From assembly GCA_028696365.1 (NCBI GenBank), contig JAQVHG010000035.1:1-11904 (forward strand): a stretch of DNA of 11,904 bases, written 5' to 3'. The DNA comes from Methanofollis sp. (GTDB lineage: Archaea > Halobacteriota > Methanomicrobia > Methanomicrobiales > Methanofollaceae). The notes beneath the pieces were generated by a model. The model made no database searches. It saw nothing but the letters and a program-made list of their open reading frames with translations, and had not been told where the DNA came from. This document shows, in pieces, positions 1-7,093 of this stretch; position 1 is the stretch's first letter, and each line of letters starts with the position of its first letter. The translations under genes were made by a program, and so were the position numbers.

Positions 1-653
1 ACCCGCACCTCGACGGTTGGTTCATTGACCGTCACCGCGCCCGCGACCGGAAGGGCCACCTCGACGTCGCAGTCGTTCCCCTCCTCGTCTCCTGCATGAC
101 AGATCGAGATGACGGTGCCGGTGACCTTCACCATGGCGTTTCTGTTCTCCGGGAGTGCTACCTCCTGGCAGAGTTTCTCGATCATCGGGCCGGTGACCTC
201 TGCATATGCTCCTTTCTTGCGGGTTGAGATGACGCGCAGGGGCGCGACTTCCTTGATTGTCCATTCAGAGAGTGACATCTTGAACAACTCCTTCAGTGGG
301 TCTGTCGACGACAGCACCCGTTCTATCCCATGCAACCGATCGATCTCCTGTCTGACGGCACGGCGCCGCATCTGCATGAGTCCGGCAACGACCCCGGACT
401 CCCCCCGATCCATGGCGTCGAGGATGGCCCCCACTTCGTCCAGCGAGAACCCAAGGCCAGCAAGGGCGCGGATCCTGACGGCCCGGTCGATCTGGGCGAT
501 CGCATAATACCGGTAGCCTGAACAGAGGTCCTTTGCCACCGGCACCAGCAGGCCTTTCTGATCATAACAGTGCAGCGCTTTCTTTGAGAGTCTGGTCAGG
601 TGGGAGAATTTCCCGATCGGGATCTGATCGATTGGCATGGTATGATCAGTCAT
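1..653 (-). CDS. MerR-family transcriptional regulator with effector-binding domain (3' end outside window)
   Basis: The minus-strand frame stays open from 653 to the window edge (217 codons visible, C-terminus missing). The N-terminus reads IGKFSHLTRLSKKALHCYD, followed by KGLL and GYRYY, which is the MerR winged helix-turn-helix signature. A dimerisation helix rich in R, E and Q follows (about residues 85-115). From about residue 130 the sequence (WTIKEVAPLRVISTR, GAYAEVTGP) resembles the GyrI/AraC-type effector-binding domain used by BmrR-like drug-sensing regulators. Two starts are possible: ATG at 653 or at 638. The 638 start lies about 28 nt downstream of a TATA-like TATTATC on the minus strand, which would suit a leaderless mRNA, and neither start has a Shine-Dalgarno site. 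The gene is divergent from hicBA. MerR-family membership is clear; the ligand and target genes cannot be read from this sequence. Confidence 0.85.
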   Translation of the reverse strand, partial: MTDHTMPIDQIPIGKFSHLTRLSKKALHCYDQKGLLVPVAKDLCSGYRYYAIAQIDRAVRIRALAGLGFSLDEVGAILDAMDRGESGVVAGLMQMRRRAVRQEIDRLHGIERVLSSTDPLKELFKMSLSEWTIKEVAPLRVISTRKKGAYAEVTGPMIEKLCQEVALPENRNAMVKVTGTVISICHAGDEEGNDCDVEVALPVAGAVTVNEPTVEVR

Positions 654-662
654 GGAGGGGAG

Positions 663-670
663 TGATAATA
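663..670 (-). promoter_or_regulatory. Possible TATA box for the MerR-type gene
   Basis: The minus strand reads TATTATCA here. Its centre is about 28 nt before the ATG at 638, the usual archaeal spacing for a leaderless transcript. It is too close to the ATG at 653. This is pattern-based only. Confidence 0.3.
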
Positions 671-684
671 GGGCCTGGTTCTCT

Positions 685-776
685 CCCCTGGGGGTGAGTT
701 CGGGGCAGCGCCACAGTCCCTGTGCACACTCGATCAGTATTATCTCTCTGAAGGGTGATGATCCCCTGGGGGCGAG
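685..776. promoter_or_regulatory. Pair of GC dyads in the MerR/HicB divergent promoter region
   Basis: CCCCTGGGGGTGAG (685-698) and CCCCTGGGGGCGAG (763-776) match at 13 of 14 positions and are 78 bp apart. Each is the core of a near-palindrome (CTC.CCCC..GGGG.GAG at the first, GATC.CCC...GGG..GATC at the second). The second ends 3 nt before the hicB ATG. They could be operators for the MerR-type protein or for HicB autoregulation; which is not determined. Confidence 0.4.
739..746 (+). promoter_or_regulatory. Possible TATA box for hicBA
   Basis: TATTATCT lies about 37 nt before the hicB ATG, which would place the transcript start near 769, inside the second dyad repeat. The same TATTATC string occurs on the opposite strand for the divergent gene. 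Weak, pattern-based call. Confidence 0.3.
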
Positions 777-779
777 ATC

Positions 780-992
780 ATGAAGACATTCACAGCCGTG
801 CTCTACAGGGAAGAGGATATGTACGTTGCAGAATGCCCGGAAGTGGGAACCGTCAGTCAGGGAGAGACGGTGGAAGAGGCGGTCGCAAACCTCAAGGAGG
901 CCACCGAGTTGTATCTTGCTGAATTCCCACTTGAAGAGGGACGAAAGCCCATCATCACGACATTTGAGGTGGCCGGGAGTGCCGGGGCGTAA
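780..992 (+). CDS. hicB: HicB-family antitoxin
   Basis: A 70-aa protein. It has the HicB partial RNase-H-like fold signature: an N-terminal strand (KTFTAVLYREEDMYVAECPE), then GTVSQGETVEEAVANLKEA and ELYL. It ends at about residue 70 and has no appended DNA-binding domain, the short form common in archaea and cyanobacteria. By family knowledge, HicB binds and neutralises HicA, an mRNA interferase. hicB precedes hicA, and the frames overlap by 14 nt. The start ATG at 780 gives the expected short leader before the first strand. In the shortest HicB proteins autoregulation may rely on another DNA-binding protein, so the adjacent MerR-type gene is worth noting, but a link is only inference. Confidence 0.9.
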   Translation: MKTFTAVLYREEDMYVAECPEVGTVSQGETVEEAVANLKEATELYLAEFPLEEGRKPIITTFEVAGSAGA

Positions 993-1209
993 ACCGGTCT
1001 CTGGCGAGACGGTGATAAAAATCCTTTCAAAAGAGTGCGGCTTCACCGTCAGCGGACGATTTGGAAGCCATGTACGTCTCTCAAAAGAGACACCAGCAGG
1101 AAAAGTGGGGACTGTCGTCCCATTGCACAGGGAGTTGAAGACCGGCACTCTTCGCGGCGTCCTGAAACTGGCGAAGATCGACCCTGACGATTTTGCGCAG
1201 TACCTGTAA
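979..1209 (+). CDS. hicA: HicA-family mRNA interferase toxin
   Basis: Read from a GTG start at 979 this is a 76-aa protein beginning PGRKPVSGETVIKIL, matching the typical HicA N-terminus. GAGGTG at 966-971 sits 7 nt upstream as a good ribosome binding site, and the start falls inside hicB, implying translational coupling. The frame is open further upstream, to an ATG at 826, but that part is antisense-like to hicB and unlikely to be used. It has the small double-stranded-RNA-binding-like fold: G26-R-F-G-S-H31 carries the catalytic histidine, followed by VVPLHRELKTGTLRGVLKLA. By family knowledge HicA cleaves mRNA independently of the ribosome when HicB is lost. All key residues are present, so the toxin looks intact. 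Confidence 0.9.
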   Translation: MPGRKPVSGETVIKILSKECGFTVSGRFGSHVRLSKETPAGKVGTVVPLHRELKTGTLRGVLKLAKIDPDDFAQYL

Positions 1210-1565
1210 CTACTCCTCCCTTCGTGCTCTGTCCTCCAAGGGAGCACACTGAAGATATTCTGGTTGTGTAGAATCGGGCATGAACCCCTGGCTCCAAGCA
1301 TGAGGGATGAATATTTCTCGTCACTTTTGGTCTCATTTCAAGACAGGAGAATCGTTGGAGACCTCACGCAATCCCCGCCTCTCGGCTATCTTCATCGTGG
1401 GGGGTCTGGGATGGCGATGGGGTCGAGAAGGCAAGAAGAGAGATCGTGATGAGGCTCGTGCCCTCCTCTCCCTATCAGGTAGTGAGGGCCGGGTGCGGTC
1501 GCCGATGGTTCACTCTCCAGCAGAGCAATTCCCCAGAACCGTGCCCGTCACAAATCGTCGGCACC
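1210..1565. other. Intergenic stretch downstream of hicBA
   Basis: No convincing gene; short frames here lack ribosome binding sites and family motifs. A 6-bp inverted repeat (gtgctc 1224-1229, gagcac 1242-1247) lies 15 nt after the hicA stop without a T-run. The part from about 1373 to 1505 resembles the dispersed element described elsewhere and is listed separately. Confidence 0.5.
1373..1505 (+). repeat. Decayed copy of the dispersed inverted-repeat element
   Basis: The order of blocks CCCGCCTctc, TCTTCatcg, a G-run, GAaGGCAagA, GATcgtgatgAgG, TGCCcTCcTC and CCTATCaGGT follows the central part of the intact copy at 6388-6619. The G-runs no longer form clean hairpins, and I could not identify terminal inverted repeats or a target duplication. 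It is probably an old insertion. Confidence 0.35.
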
Positions 1566-1572
1566 AAAAAAA
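1566..1572 (-). terminator. valS: T7 run, probable former valS terminator
   Basis: Seven A on the plus strand give TTTTTTT on the valS strand. Removing the element at 1585-1781 together with one copy of its 8-bp duplication would put this run 10 nt after the valS stop codon, a usual position for an archaeal oligo-U terminator. Confidence 0.5.
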
Positions 1573-1584
1573 GTTAGAAGGTTC

Positions 1585-1781
1585 GGCTCTGTAGAAAACT
1601 TTTATGAATATCTCTGCGGGGGGCTGGCTGCCCCAAACCCCCCGCGCGATTCGATAGGCGGGGGCTGGCAGTGCGCTCTTCATGGTCATTGATTGTGCCT
1701 TCCCGTCCATATCTTCATCCTGGGGGTCCGGGGGCAACGCCCCCGGCGAGAAGATGGAGGAAGGTGGTTGACTACAGGCCC
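1585..1781 (-). mobile_element. Dispersed inverted-repeat element, copy A (MITE-like), behind valS
   Basis: 197 bp. The left end is GGCTCTGTAGAAAAC; the right end, read inward on the minus strand, is GGGCCTGTAGTCAACC. The flanking 8-mers gaaggttc (1577-1584) and gaaggctc (1782-1789) match at 7 of 8 positions and look like a target duplication. The right-hand copy includes the last two bases of the valS stop codon. It contains a perfect 8-bp-stem hairpin (1728-1746) and a second G/C-run hairpin (about 1616-1645). Compared with the copies at 6388 and 7379 it lacks the outer CACCTC..GAGGTG hairpin and the GTGTGTCACCC block, which explains its smaller size. It does not code for a transposase. Confidence 0.8.
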
Positions 1782-1787
1782 GAAGGC

Positions 1788-4379
1788 TCAGTCACGCCGC
1801 AGCGTGACCGTCACCTCGTCGAAGTCGAGCACTTCGACCTCTTCGCCCTCCACCGAGAAGGCGAACTTCGGGGTGAAGGCGTCCTCTGGGACCGAGACCT
1901 CTTCGTCGTCGATGCTCACCGTCGCCGGCGGGGTGACGATGGCCTCGGGCGGGAGGGCCTCGACCGCCTGCATGAAGGCCTTCGCCTGCTTGCGCAGCGT
2001 CGGGCCGACCACTGCCATGTTGAAAGCGACGCCGGCCACTGACTTCTCGAGCTTCGGCTCGCCGGTCTTCCAGGCGACCGTGGCATTGAGGGCACGGGCC
2101 ACATCGCCTGAGTCGTCGATCCGTTCTGGCGCATAGATATTCACCTTCCCGAAGGGGGCGTTCAGGGCAAGTCCGGCGTCGTGCTTGTATCGCCGGAGTT
2201 CTGCGGTGAGGGCGACGACGTGGGCGCCGATCCGCTCGGCCTCCGGGTCGTCGACCGCGAAGTCCACCCACGGCTGCTTCAGCACCGAGCCCTCCATGAA
2301 CTGGGACCAGCACTCCTCGGCGAAGTGCGGGGTATAGGGGGCGATCATCCGGCAGAGGGCGTCGACCGTGATGGTCAGGGCGCGGCAGGCGCTCGCACGC
2401 TCAGGGGCGTCAGAGTACAGCCGCCCCTTCACCAACTCAATATAGTCGTCGGCAAGGATGTTTCTCGTAAAGTCCCTGATCGCCTTGAGCCCCTGGTCGA
2501 ACTGATAGGTCTCAAAGGCGTTCGTGACCTCGGCCGCCGTCTGTGAGAGTTTCACCAGGAGCCAGCGGTCCAGGAGTTCGGTCACCTCGGCTGCCTCGTC
2601 CACCGGCTCGCGCTCGATCTGTGTCAGCACAAAGCGGATGATATTCCACATCTTGGTCTGGAACCTGGACGCCGCGACGACGTCCTTCCAGTTGAACATG
2701 ATGTCCTGCCCGGTGGCAGAGCCCATCGCTCCCCACTGCCTGAAGGCGTCGGCACCGTACTTGTCGAGCACGGTCTCAGGCGGGATGATGTTGTTGCGGC
2801 TCTTGGACATCTTGTAACCGTCCTCGCCCAGCACCATCCCGTTGACCAGGATCCCGTCCCACGGCCGCTGGCCGGTGAGAGCCACCGAGCGGAGGATGGT
2901 GTAGAAGGCCCAGGTCCTGATGATGTCGTGTCCCTGGGGGCGCAGTTGTGCCGGGAAGATCGCCGGCGTCCCGCTTCCGTCCCATCCGGTGAGATTTAAG
3001 ACCGAGATCGAAGAGTCCATCCAGGTGTCCAGGACATCGTCCTCGCCCACGAACTCCTCTGACCCGCAGTTGGGACATGGGTGCTTGGGGCGGTCCACCG
3101 TCGGGTCGATCGGCAGGTCGGCCTCGTCAGGCAGGACCATCTCACCACACTGTGCGCAGAACCAGACCGGGATCGGGGTGGCGAAGATCCGCTGGCGCGA
3201 GATGCACCAGTCCCACTCCATCTGCTCGACCCAGTTCTCGAGGCGCATCAGCATGTGCTCAGGATACCAGTGAACCTCCCTTGCGGCCTCCAGGATCTTC
3301 TCGGGCTTGATCCGCACAAACCACTGCCTCTCAGAGAGGATCTCGATCGGCGTCTTGCACCGCCAGCAGGTCCCGACCCGCTGCTCGATCGTCTCCTGCC
3401 TCTTGAGGATCCCGTCCTTCTCCATGTCGGCGAGGATCGCCGCGCGGCACTCTTCCGCCGTCATCCCCTCATATTTGTCGCAGAGCGCGGTCATCCTCCC
3501 TTTCCGATCGATTGCCTTTCTGAGAGGAAGACCATATTTCTTCCACCAGTGGACGTCCTGCTTGTCGCCAAAGGTACAGATCATCACGGCGCCTGACCCG
3601 AAGGAAGGGTCGACGTCTCCGTCCTTGATCACGCTGACCTCATGGCCGAAGAGAGGCACGGTCAGACTCTTCCCGACGAGGTCGGTATAGCGCTCGTCGT
3701 CTGGATTGACGGCGACAGCTACACAGGCCGCAAGGAGTTCAGGTCTGGTGGTCGCGATCTCAAGGCCGTCGAAGTCGAAGAAGTTGAGTTTCGTCTCCCT
3801 GGCCTCGTGGTTTACCTCGGCAAAGGCGATCGCCGTCTCGCAGCGGGTGCAGAAGTTCACCGGGTGCTCGCTCTGGTAGATGTAATCTTTCTCGAGCATC
3901 CTCAGGAACGAGAGCTGTGTCTTCCCGAAGTACTCAGGGAGCATTGTGATGTACTCGTGGCTCCAGTCGGTCGAGAACCCGCACCGCCGCAGGGTGGTCC
4001 GCATCTTTGCGATGTTCTCGTGGGTGAGTTCCCGGCAGAGCCGCCTGAACTCCTCACGCGGGACATCGTTCTTGGTGATGCCATGGATCTCCTCGACCTT
4101 GACCTCGGTGGGAAGGCCGTGGCAGTCCCAGCCCTGTGGGAACATGACGTTGTAGCCACGCATCCGCTTGTAACGGGCGATGAAGTCGATATAGCACCAG
4201 TTCAGGGCGTTTCCGATATGGAAGTTGCCGGTGGGGTATGGCGGGGGGGTATCGATAATGAACCTCGGCTTTTTCGAGTCGGGGTCAAAGTAATTGTCCT
4301 CGTCGCGCCACGTGCGCTGCCACCGCTCCTCCACTTCCCGAAAGTCGTAGTTTTTAGGGATCGTATGCGAGGATGACAT
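1788..4379 (-). CDS. valS: Valine--tRNA ligase
   Basis: An 863-aa class I aminoacyl-tRNA synthetase, full length for archaeal ValRS; it charges tRNA-Val with valine in the cytoplasm. The HIGH-type motif is at residues 54-57 as HIGN, within PPPYPTGNFHIGNALNW, and KMSKS is at 523-527. The editing (CP1) domain is shown by ATTRPELL (209-216) and GSGAVM (261-266); it removes mischarged threonine. Cysteine pairs CTRC (177-180), CWRC (338-341), CAQC (408-411) and CPNC (435-438) fit zinc-binding knuckles. The anticodon-binding helical domain starts at about 610. The ATG at 4379 follows a TATA box by about 27 nt. There is no operon partner. A MITE-like element sits 6 nt after the stop codon. Identification is secure. 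Confidence 0.98.
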   Translation of the reverse strand: MSSSHTIPKNYDFREVEERWQRTWRDEDNYFDPDSKKPRFIIDTPPPYPTGNFHIGNALNWCYIDFIARYKRMRGYNVMFPQGWDCHGLPTEVKVEEIHGITKNDVPREEFRRLCRELTHENIAKMRTTLRRCGFSTDWSHEYITMLPEYFGKTQLSFLRMLEKDYIYQSEHPVNFCTRCETAIAFAEVNHEARETKLNFFDFDGLEIATTRPELLAACVAVAVNPDDERYTDLVGKSLTVPLFGHEVSVIKDGDVDPSFGSGAVMICTFGDKQDVHWWKKYGLPLRKAIDRKGRMTALCDKYEGMTAEECRAAILADMEKDGILKRQETIEQRVGTCWRCKTPIEILSERQWFVRIKPEKILEAAREVHWYPEHMLMRLENWVEQMEWDWCISRQRIFATPIPVWFCAQCGEMVLPDEADLPIDPTVDRPKHPCPNCGSEEFVGEDDVLDTWMDSSISVLNLTGWDGSGTPAIFPAQLRPQGHDIIRTWAFYTILRSVALTGQRPWDGILVNGMVLGEDGYKMSKSRNNIIPPETVLDKYGADAFRQWGAMGSATGQDIMFNWKDVVAASRFQTKMWNIIRFVLTQIEREPVDEAAEVTELLDRWLLVKLSQTAAEVTNAFETYQFDQGLKAIRDFTRNILADDYIELVKGRLYSDAPERASACRALTITVDALCRMIAPYTPHFAEECWSQFMEGSVLKQPWVDFAVDDPEAERIGAHVVALTAELRRYKHDAGLALNAPFGKVNIYAPERIDDSGDVARALNATVAWKTGEPKLEKSVAGVAFNMAVVGPTLRKQAKAFMQAVEALPPEAIVTPPATVSIDDEEVSVPEDAFTPKFAFSVEGEEVEVLDFDEVTVTLRRD

Positions 4380-4400
4380 CTTCTTTCCTATTGTATTTTC

Positions 4401-4410
4401 AAGTTTTTAA
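4401..4410 (-). promoter_or_regulatory. valS: TATA box of valS
   Basis: The minus strand reads TTAAAAACTT, centred about 27 nt before the valS ATG, so transcription would begin at or next to the start codon. An AGGAAAG just before the ATG could serve as a ribosome site only if transcription starts further upstream. Confidence 0.5.
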
Positions 4411-4572
4411 CTCTCGGGGATGAGGGGGGAGGGAATGGAGTCGCCGTCCTAGATTTTCTCCTCTGAGCAGAGGCTTCATCTCTGTGTGTTTTGCATGGTG
4501 CCGGCCATCTGGATCTATTTGTGGAGATGAATTCTTTCTGGGTAGATATTCTCGTAATGAGATGGGGAAGGT

Positions 4573-4775
4573 GTCCTGAAAATTATCCAGGGCGACCCTT
4601 CACTGGGATCACACTCTGTATCTCCTGGGGGGTGTGCCGCCCCTAAATACTCCCACAGAAGATAGAGAGGAGGATGGGCACACCCTCTTCTGGATCATCA
4701 AATATGCGTTCCCGCCTCAATCGCCATCCCGGGGGGCCCGGGGAATGCGACTGAAGGAATCTTGAGAAAATTTTT
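4573..4775 (-). repeat. Decayed copy of the dispersed element, opposite orientation
   Basis: The block order matches copies A and E: TGTATCTCctggggggtgTGCCGCCCC, then CACcCTCTTctGGaTcATC, TGCgTTCCCG and ATCccggggggccCGGGG. The left end may be the CCTGAAAATTATCC near 4574; no clear target duplication is seen. It runs directly into the next copy at 4776. The part of the valS/DUF92 gap before it (4411-4572) shows no gene. Confidence 0.35.
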
Positions 4776-4991
4776 GGTTTTGTAGAAACCCTTCCCCATT
4801 ATGGGGGCGAGCATGATTCTATCACCTCCCTCTGTCATATACGCATCTGGGGGGCTCTGCCGCCGGGCCCACGGGATGAAGAGGGGGACGGGAAGACAGC
4901 ATGGACGACCATGAAGGTGGGGTTGCGATACCTCACCCTATCTTGACGCGGGGTTTCGGGGGGCGGCCACGCCCCCCCCTGCAGAGAGAGC
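4776..4991 (+). mobile_element. Dispersed inverted-repeat element, copy B, right end lost
   Basis: The left end GGTTTTGTAGAAACCCTTCC is well preserved and is preceded by the T-rich 8-mer aaattttt. It is followed by a small hairpin (CCCCATTATGGGG), a GAGCATGATTCT block, a G/C hairpin region near 4850-4870, and the conserved interior (GACCATGAAG, CCTATCTTGACGCGGGG). The right hairpin and GCAGAGAGAG (to about 4991) are present. The final GATTCATCAAGAGGATTTCTACAGAGCC segment is missing, so it is truncated about 180 bp before the DUF92 start. Confidence 0.6.
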
Positions 4992-5141
4992 CTCCGGTGT
5001 GGGATGGAAGAAGGCGATGGGGGGTGCGCGACAGAGAGGTGAGGACCTCTTCTCATGTAGTGTGAAGCTCCCTAGAGTGGGCGCGGGCATGTTCCCAGGA
5101 ATGGAGTGGGGCGAGATCAGGGGAGGCTACCTCTCTTTCGA

Positions 5142-5149
5142 CTACAAAG
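5142..5149 (+). promoter_or_regulatory. Possible TATA box for the DUF92 gene
   Basis: CTACAAAG is centred about 25 nt before the ATG at 5170, in the position expected for a leaderless transcript. It supports choosing 5170 over the upstream starts in the same frame. Confidence 0.3.
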
Positions 5150-5169
5150 TTCATTTTGATGAACCTCAA

Positions 5170-6378
5170 ATGATCATCTGGATGACTCAGGAGATCGGAC
5201 CCGCACTGGCTGCTGTCCTTGCGATCTTTGGGATCCTTATAGCCCCACTGGTCCAGCCAGCATGGCTCCTCTCTCTGCTGGTGATCCTCTTTTCCTGCGT
5301 TCTCCTCCTCATCAAGGGGACGCGGTATGTCGCAGTCTCGATCATCGTCACGGCCCTCCTGTATGGGCTTGGTCTCTTCTCCCTGGCGGTCTTTGCCTCG
5401 ACCTTAGCGATCGTCGTCCTTGGCGAGTTCGCCTTCAGGGTGACTGGAGAGACACCCAAGTCATATCTTGCCTATATTGTCACAGGGAGCGTAGGAGCGG
5501 TCCTTGCGATGGCCTATCTTGGGGTCTTCTCCCCGCTCACTGTCCTCATCGGGGCGCTTGTTGCAGTCTTCCTGAGAGCCGCACTCGTCGGCCGCGAGGA
5601 CGCCCTGATGATCGAGGCCCTTGGCGTGGCCATGGCCCAGCAGCTCTTCTTTGAGATCGGCTACTCAGTCGACCTCCAGTCGCTCCTGCTGGCACTGGTC
5701 ATCGCCCTCGTCTTTGGCTACCTCTCGTACCGGTTCAAGGCCGCAGACCTTTCTGGCCTCTTCTCAGGGGCGATCATCGGGCTCCTTCTCATCGTCTTCG
5801 CCGACGTCCGCTGGTTCTTCGTCATGCTGGTCTTTTTCATCCTGGGGTCTGCGACGACGAGGTTCAAGTACAGGGAGAAGATAGACCTCGGGGTCGCCCA
5901 GTCCCATGGCGGGGTGCGGGGCTACCTGAACGTCTTTGCCAACGGGCTTGTCGCCACGGTCGGTGCGGTGCTGTACGGGATCACCGGCCACCCGGCCTGT
6001 GTCGCCCTCTTCCTTGGGAGCGTGGCCTCTGCCGCCGCCGATACGGTGGCCTCAGAGGTCGGGGTGATGGGCGGGACACCGCACCTCATCACCACCCTCA
6101 GACCGGTGCCGCCAGGCACGAACGGCGGGGTGACCCTCCTTGGTGAGGTCACAGGACTTGGTGCGGCGGCGTTTGTCTCCCTCACCGCCTGGGCCCTTGG
6201 GGTGGCCGACCCTTTTATCGCGGTCGTCGGGACGCTCGCGGGGTTTATCGGCACCAACCTGGACAGCCTGGTCGGGGCGACCTTGGAGAACCGTGGCGTC
6301 TTTGGAAACGCGGGCACCAACTTCATCGCAACCCTGGGCGGCGGGCTCTTTGCAGCGGTGCTGGTGCTCGTACTTTGA
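5170..6378 (+). CDS. DUF92 family integral membrane protein (VTE6-like)
   Basis: About 402 aa, strongly hydrophobic, with roughly ten membrane segments. The N-terminal half is a general helical extension. The second half carries the DUF92/TIGR00297 core: GSATTRFKYREK, RGYLNVFANG (about residue 249), AAADTVASEVG (about 287), GTNGGVTLLGE (about 316) and GTNLDSLVGATLE (about 360). The only characterised relative I know is the plant chloroplast protein VTE6, a phytyl-phosphate kinase; a role in isoprenoid-phosphate metabolism in archaea is plausible but inferred. The frame is open back to 4999, but that stretch is hydrophilic, lies in the repeat-rich spacer and has poor codon usage, so I prefer ATG 5170 (ATG 5182 is an alternative). 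The gene is single; a MITE-like element starts 9 nt after its stop. Confidence 0.85.
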   Translation: MIIWMTQEIGPALAAVLAIFGILIAPLVQPAWLLSLLVILFSCVLLLIKGTRYVAVSIIVTALLYGLGLFSLAVFASTLAIVVLGEFAFRVTGETPKSYLAYIVTGSVGAVLAMAYLGVFSPLTVLIGALVAVFLRAALVGREDALMIEALGVAMAQQLFFEIGYSVDLQSLLLALVIALVFGYLSYRFKAADLSGLFSGAIIGLLLIVFADVRWFFVMLVFFILGSATTRFKYREKIDLGVAQSHGGVRGYLNVFANGLVATVGAVLYGITGHPACVALFLGSVASAAADTVASEVGVMGGTPHLITTLRPVPPGTNGGVTLLGEVTGLGAAAFVSLTAWALGVADPFIAVVGTLAGFIGTNLDSLVGATLENRGVFGNAGTNFIATLGGGLFAAVLVLVL

Positions 6379-6387
6379 GGATATTTT

Positions 6388-6619
6388 AGTTCTGTAGAAC
6401 CCCTCACCTCTTGTGTGGGTGAGAGGTGTGTCACCCGCCTTCCCATCTCTTCGGCTGGGGGCGCTGCCCCCGGACCCCCAGGACCATGATGAGAATAGGA
6501 AGGCAGAATAGATGACCATCAAGAGAGTGCTGCCGTCCTCGACCTATCGTGTGGCAGGGGGTTCGGGGGGCGGCAAGCCCCCCGCCAGAGAGATACATCA
6601 AGAGGATTTCTACAACGCT
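6388..6619 (+). mobile_element. Dispersed inverted-repeat element, copy C, behind the DUF92 gene
   Basis: 232 bp, and the best reference copy. The left end is AGTTCTGTAGAACCCCTC; the right end, read inward, is AGCGTTGTAGAAATCCTC. The flanking 8-mers gatatttt (6380-6387) and gatattgt (6620-6627) match at 7 of 8 positions. Internal features in order: a 7-bp hairpin CACCTCT..AGAGGTG (about 6404-6427), a GTGTGTCACCCGCCTTCCCA block, a GGGGGC..GCCCCC hairpin (6457-6471), a mid block GACCATCAAGAGAGTGCTGC, and a GGGGGGC..GCCCCCC hairpin (about 6566-6584). It does not code for protein. Confidence 0.8.
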
Positions 6620-6627
6620 GATATTGT

Positions 6628-6827
6628 GCGTTCCAGAGAAGTCCTCTGGGTGGTTCTCTCTGGCGGAGGGTCGGTCGGCCTTGAAGAACAGGATATACGG
6701 AAGATTAAAGATCTTCCGCCAAAAAAGTGCGGAGCATTTTCTGTGCACGATAAAATATTTTCATATTTTTTCTGTCAGGAAAATTTTTAATTTCTCGTGC
6801 ATGGAAAATCAAAGATTTTCTTTCACG
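6628..6827. other. AT-rich spacer with stacked hairpins
   Basis: No gene is visible. The right half is distinctly AT-rich and holds a perfect 8-bp stem with a 5-nt loop (6698-6718, cggaagat/atcttccg). A larger imperfect inverted repeat follows, whose outer arms are tgcacga (6744-6750) and tcgtgca (6795-6801), then a perfect 7-bp stem with an AAA loop (6804-6820, gaaaatc/gattttc). It may be a decayed region, a regulatory RNA or a melting site; the sequence does not decide. Confidence 0.4.
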
Positions 6828-7093
6828 GGCTCTGTAGAAACCCTCCCCCTTTATGGGTGCACGTGTGACTCTCCCGCCTTCCCATCTCTTCATGCCGGGG
6901 GCGAGTGCCGCCCGGACCCCCAGGATGAAGATTGAGCCGGGAAGGCGTGTTCAAACTCCCTGAAGAGAAATTGCCGATTACGACCAATCGTGCGGCGGAG
7001 AGACCGGGAGGCAGCAACCCCCGGCACGAAGAGGGGGAAACCCACGCGATCAGAAGGTTACTCAGACAGGATCTAAGGGGTTTCTCCAGAGCC
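6828..7093 (+). mobile_element. Dispersed inverted-repeat element, copy D (diverged)
   Basis: 266 bp. The left end is GGCTCTGTAGAAACCCTCCC; the right end, read inward, is GGCTCTGGAGAAACCCCTTA, so both ends are recognisable. The interior keeps CCCGCCTTCCCATCTCTTC, a G-run hairpin region, GGGAAGGC and GACCAATCGTGCGGCGG in the order of copy C, but with many substitutions. The flanking 8-mers (ctttcacg and aaatgtct) do not match. The duplication has therefore decayed, or the ends come from different insertions. Confidence 0.65.

Noticed and set aside
1224..1247. Terminator hairpin after hicA
   Set aside because: The stem is only 6 bp with a 12-nt loop and no T-run follows.
3642..4376. 244-aa open frame on the plus strand opposite valS
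   Set aside because: It is the mirror of the highly conserved ValRS N-terminal coding sequence, with no ribosome site or family motifs; long antisense frames are expected in GC-rich genes.
4999..5169. N-terminal extension of the DUF92 protein from the upstream ATG in the same frame
   Set aside because: The added 57 residues are hydrophilic and low in coding character, lie in the repeat-rich spacer and precede the probable TATA box at 5142-5149.
6512..6790. Possible small peptide within the elements (MTIKRVLPSSTYRV-type frame)
   Set aside because: The corresponding frame is broken by indels of non-multiples of three between copies A, C and E, and changes follow hairpin pairing rather than codons.
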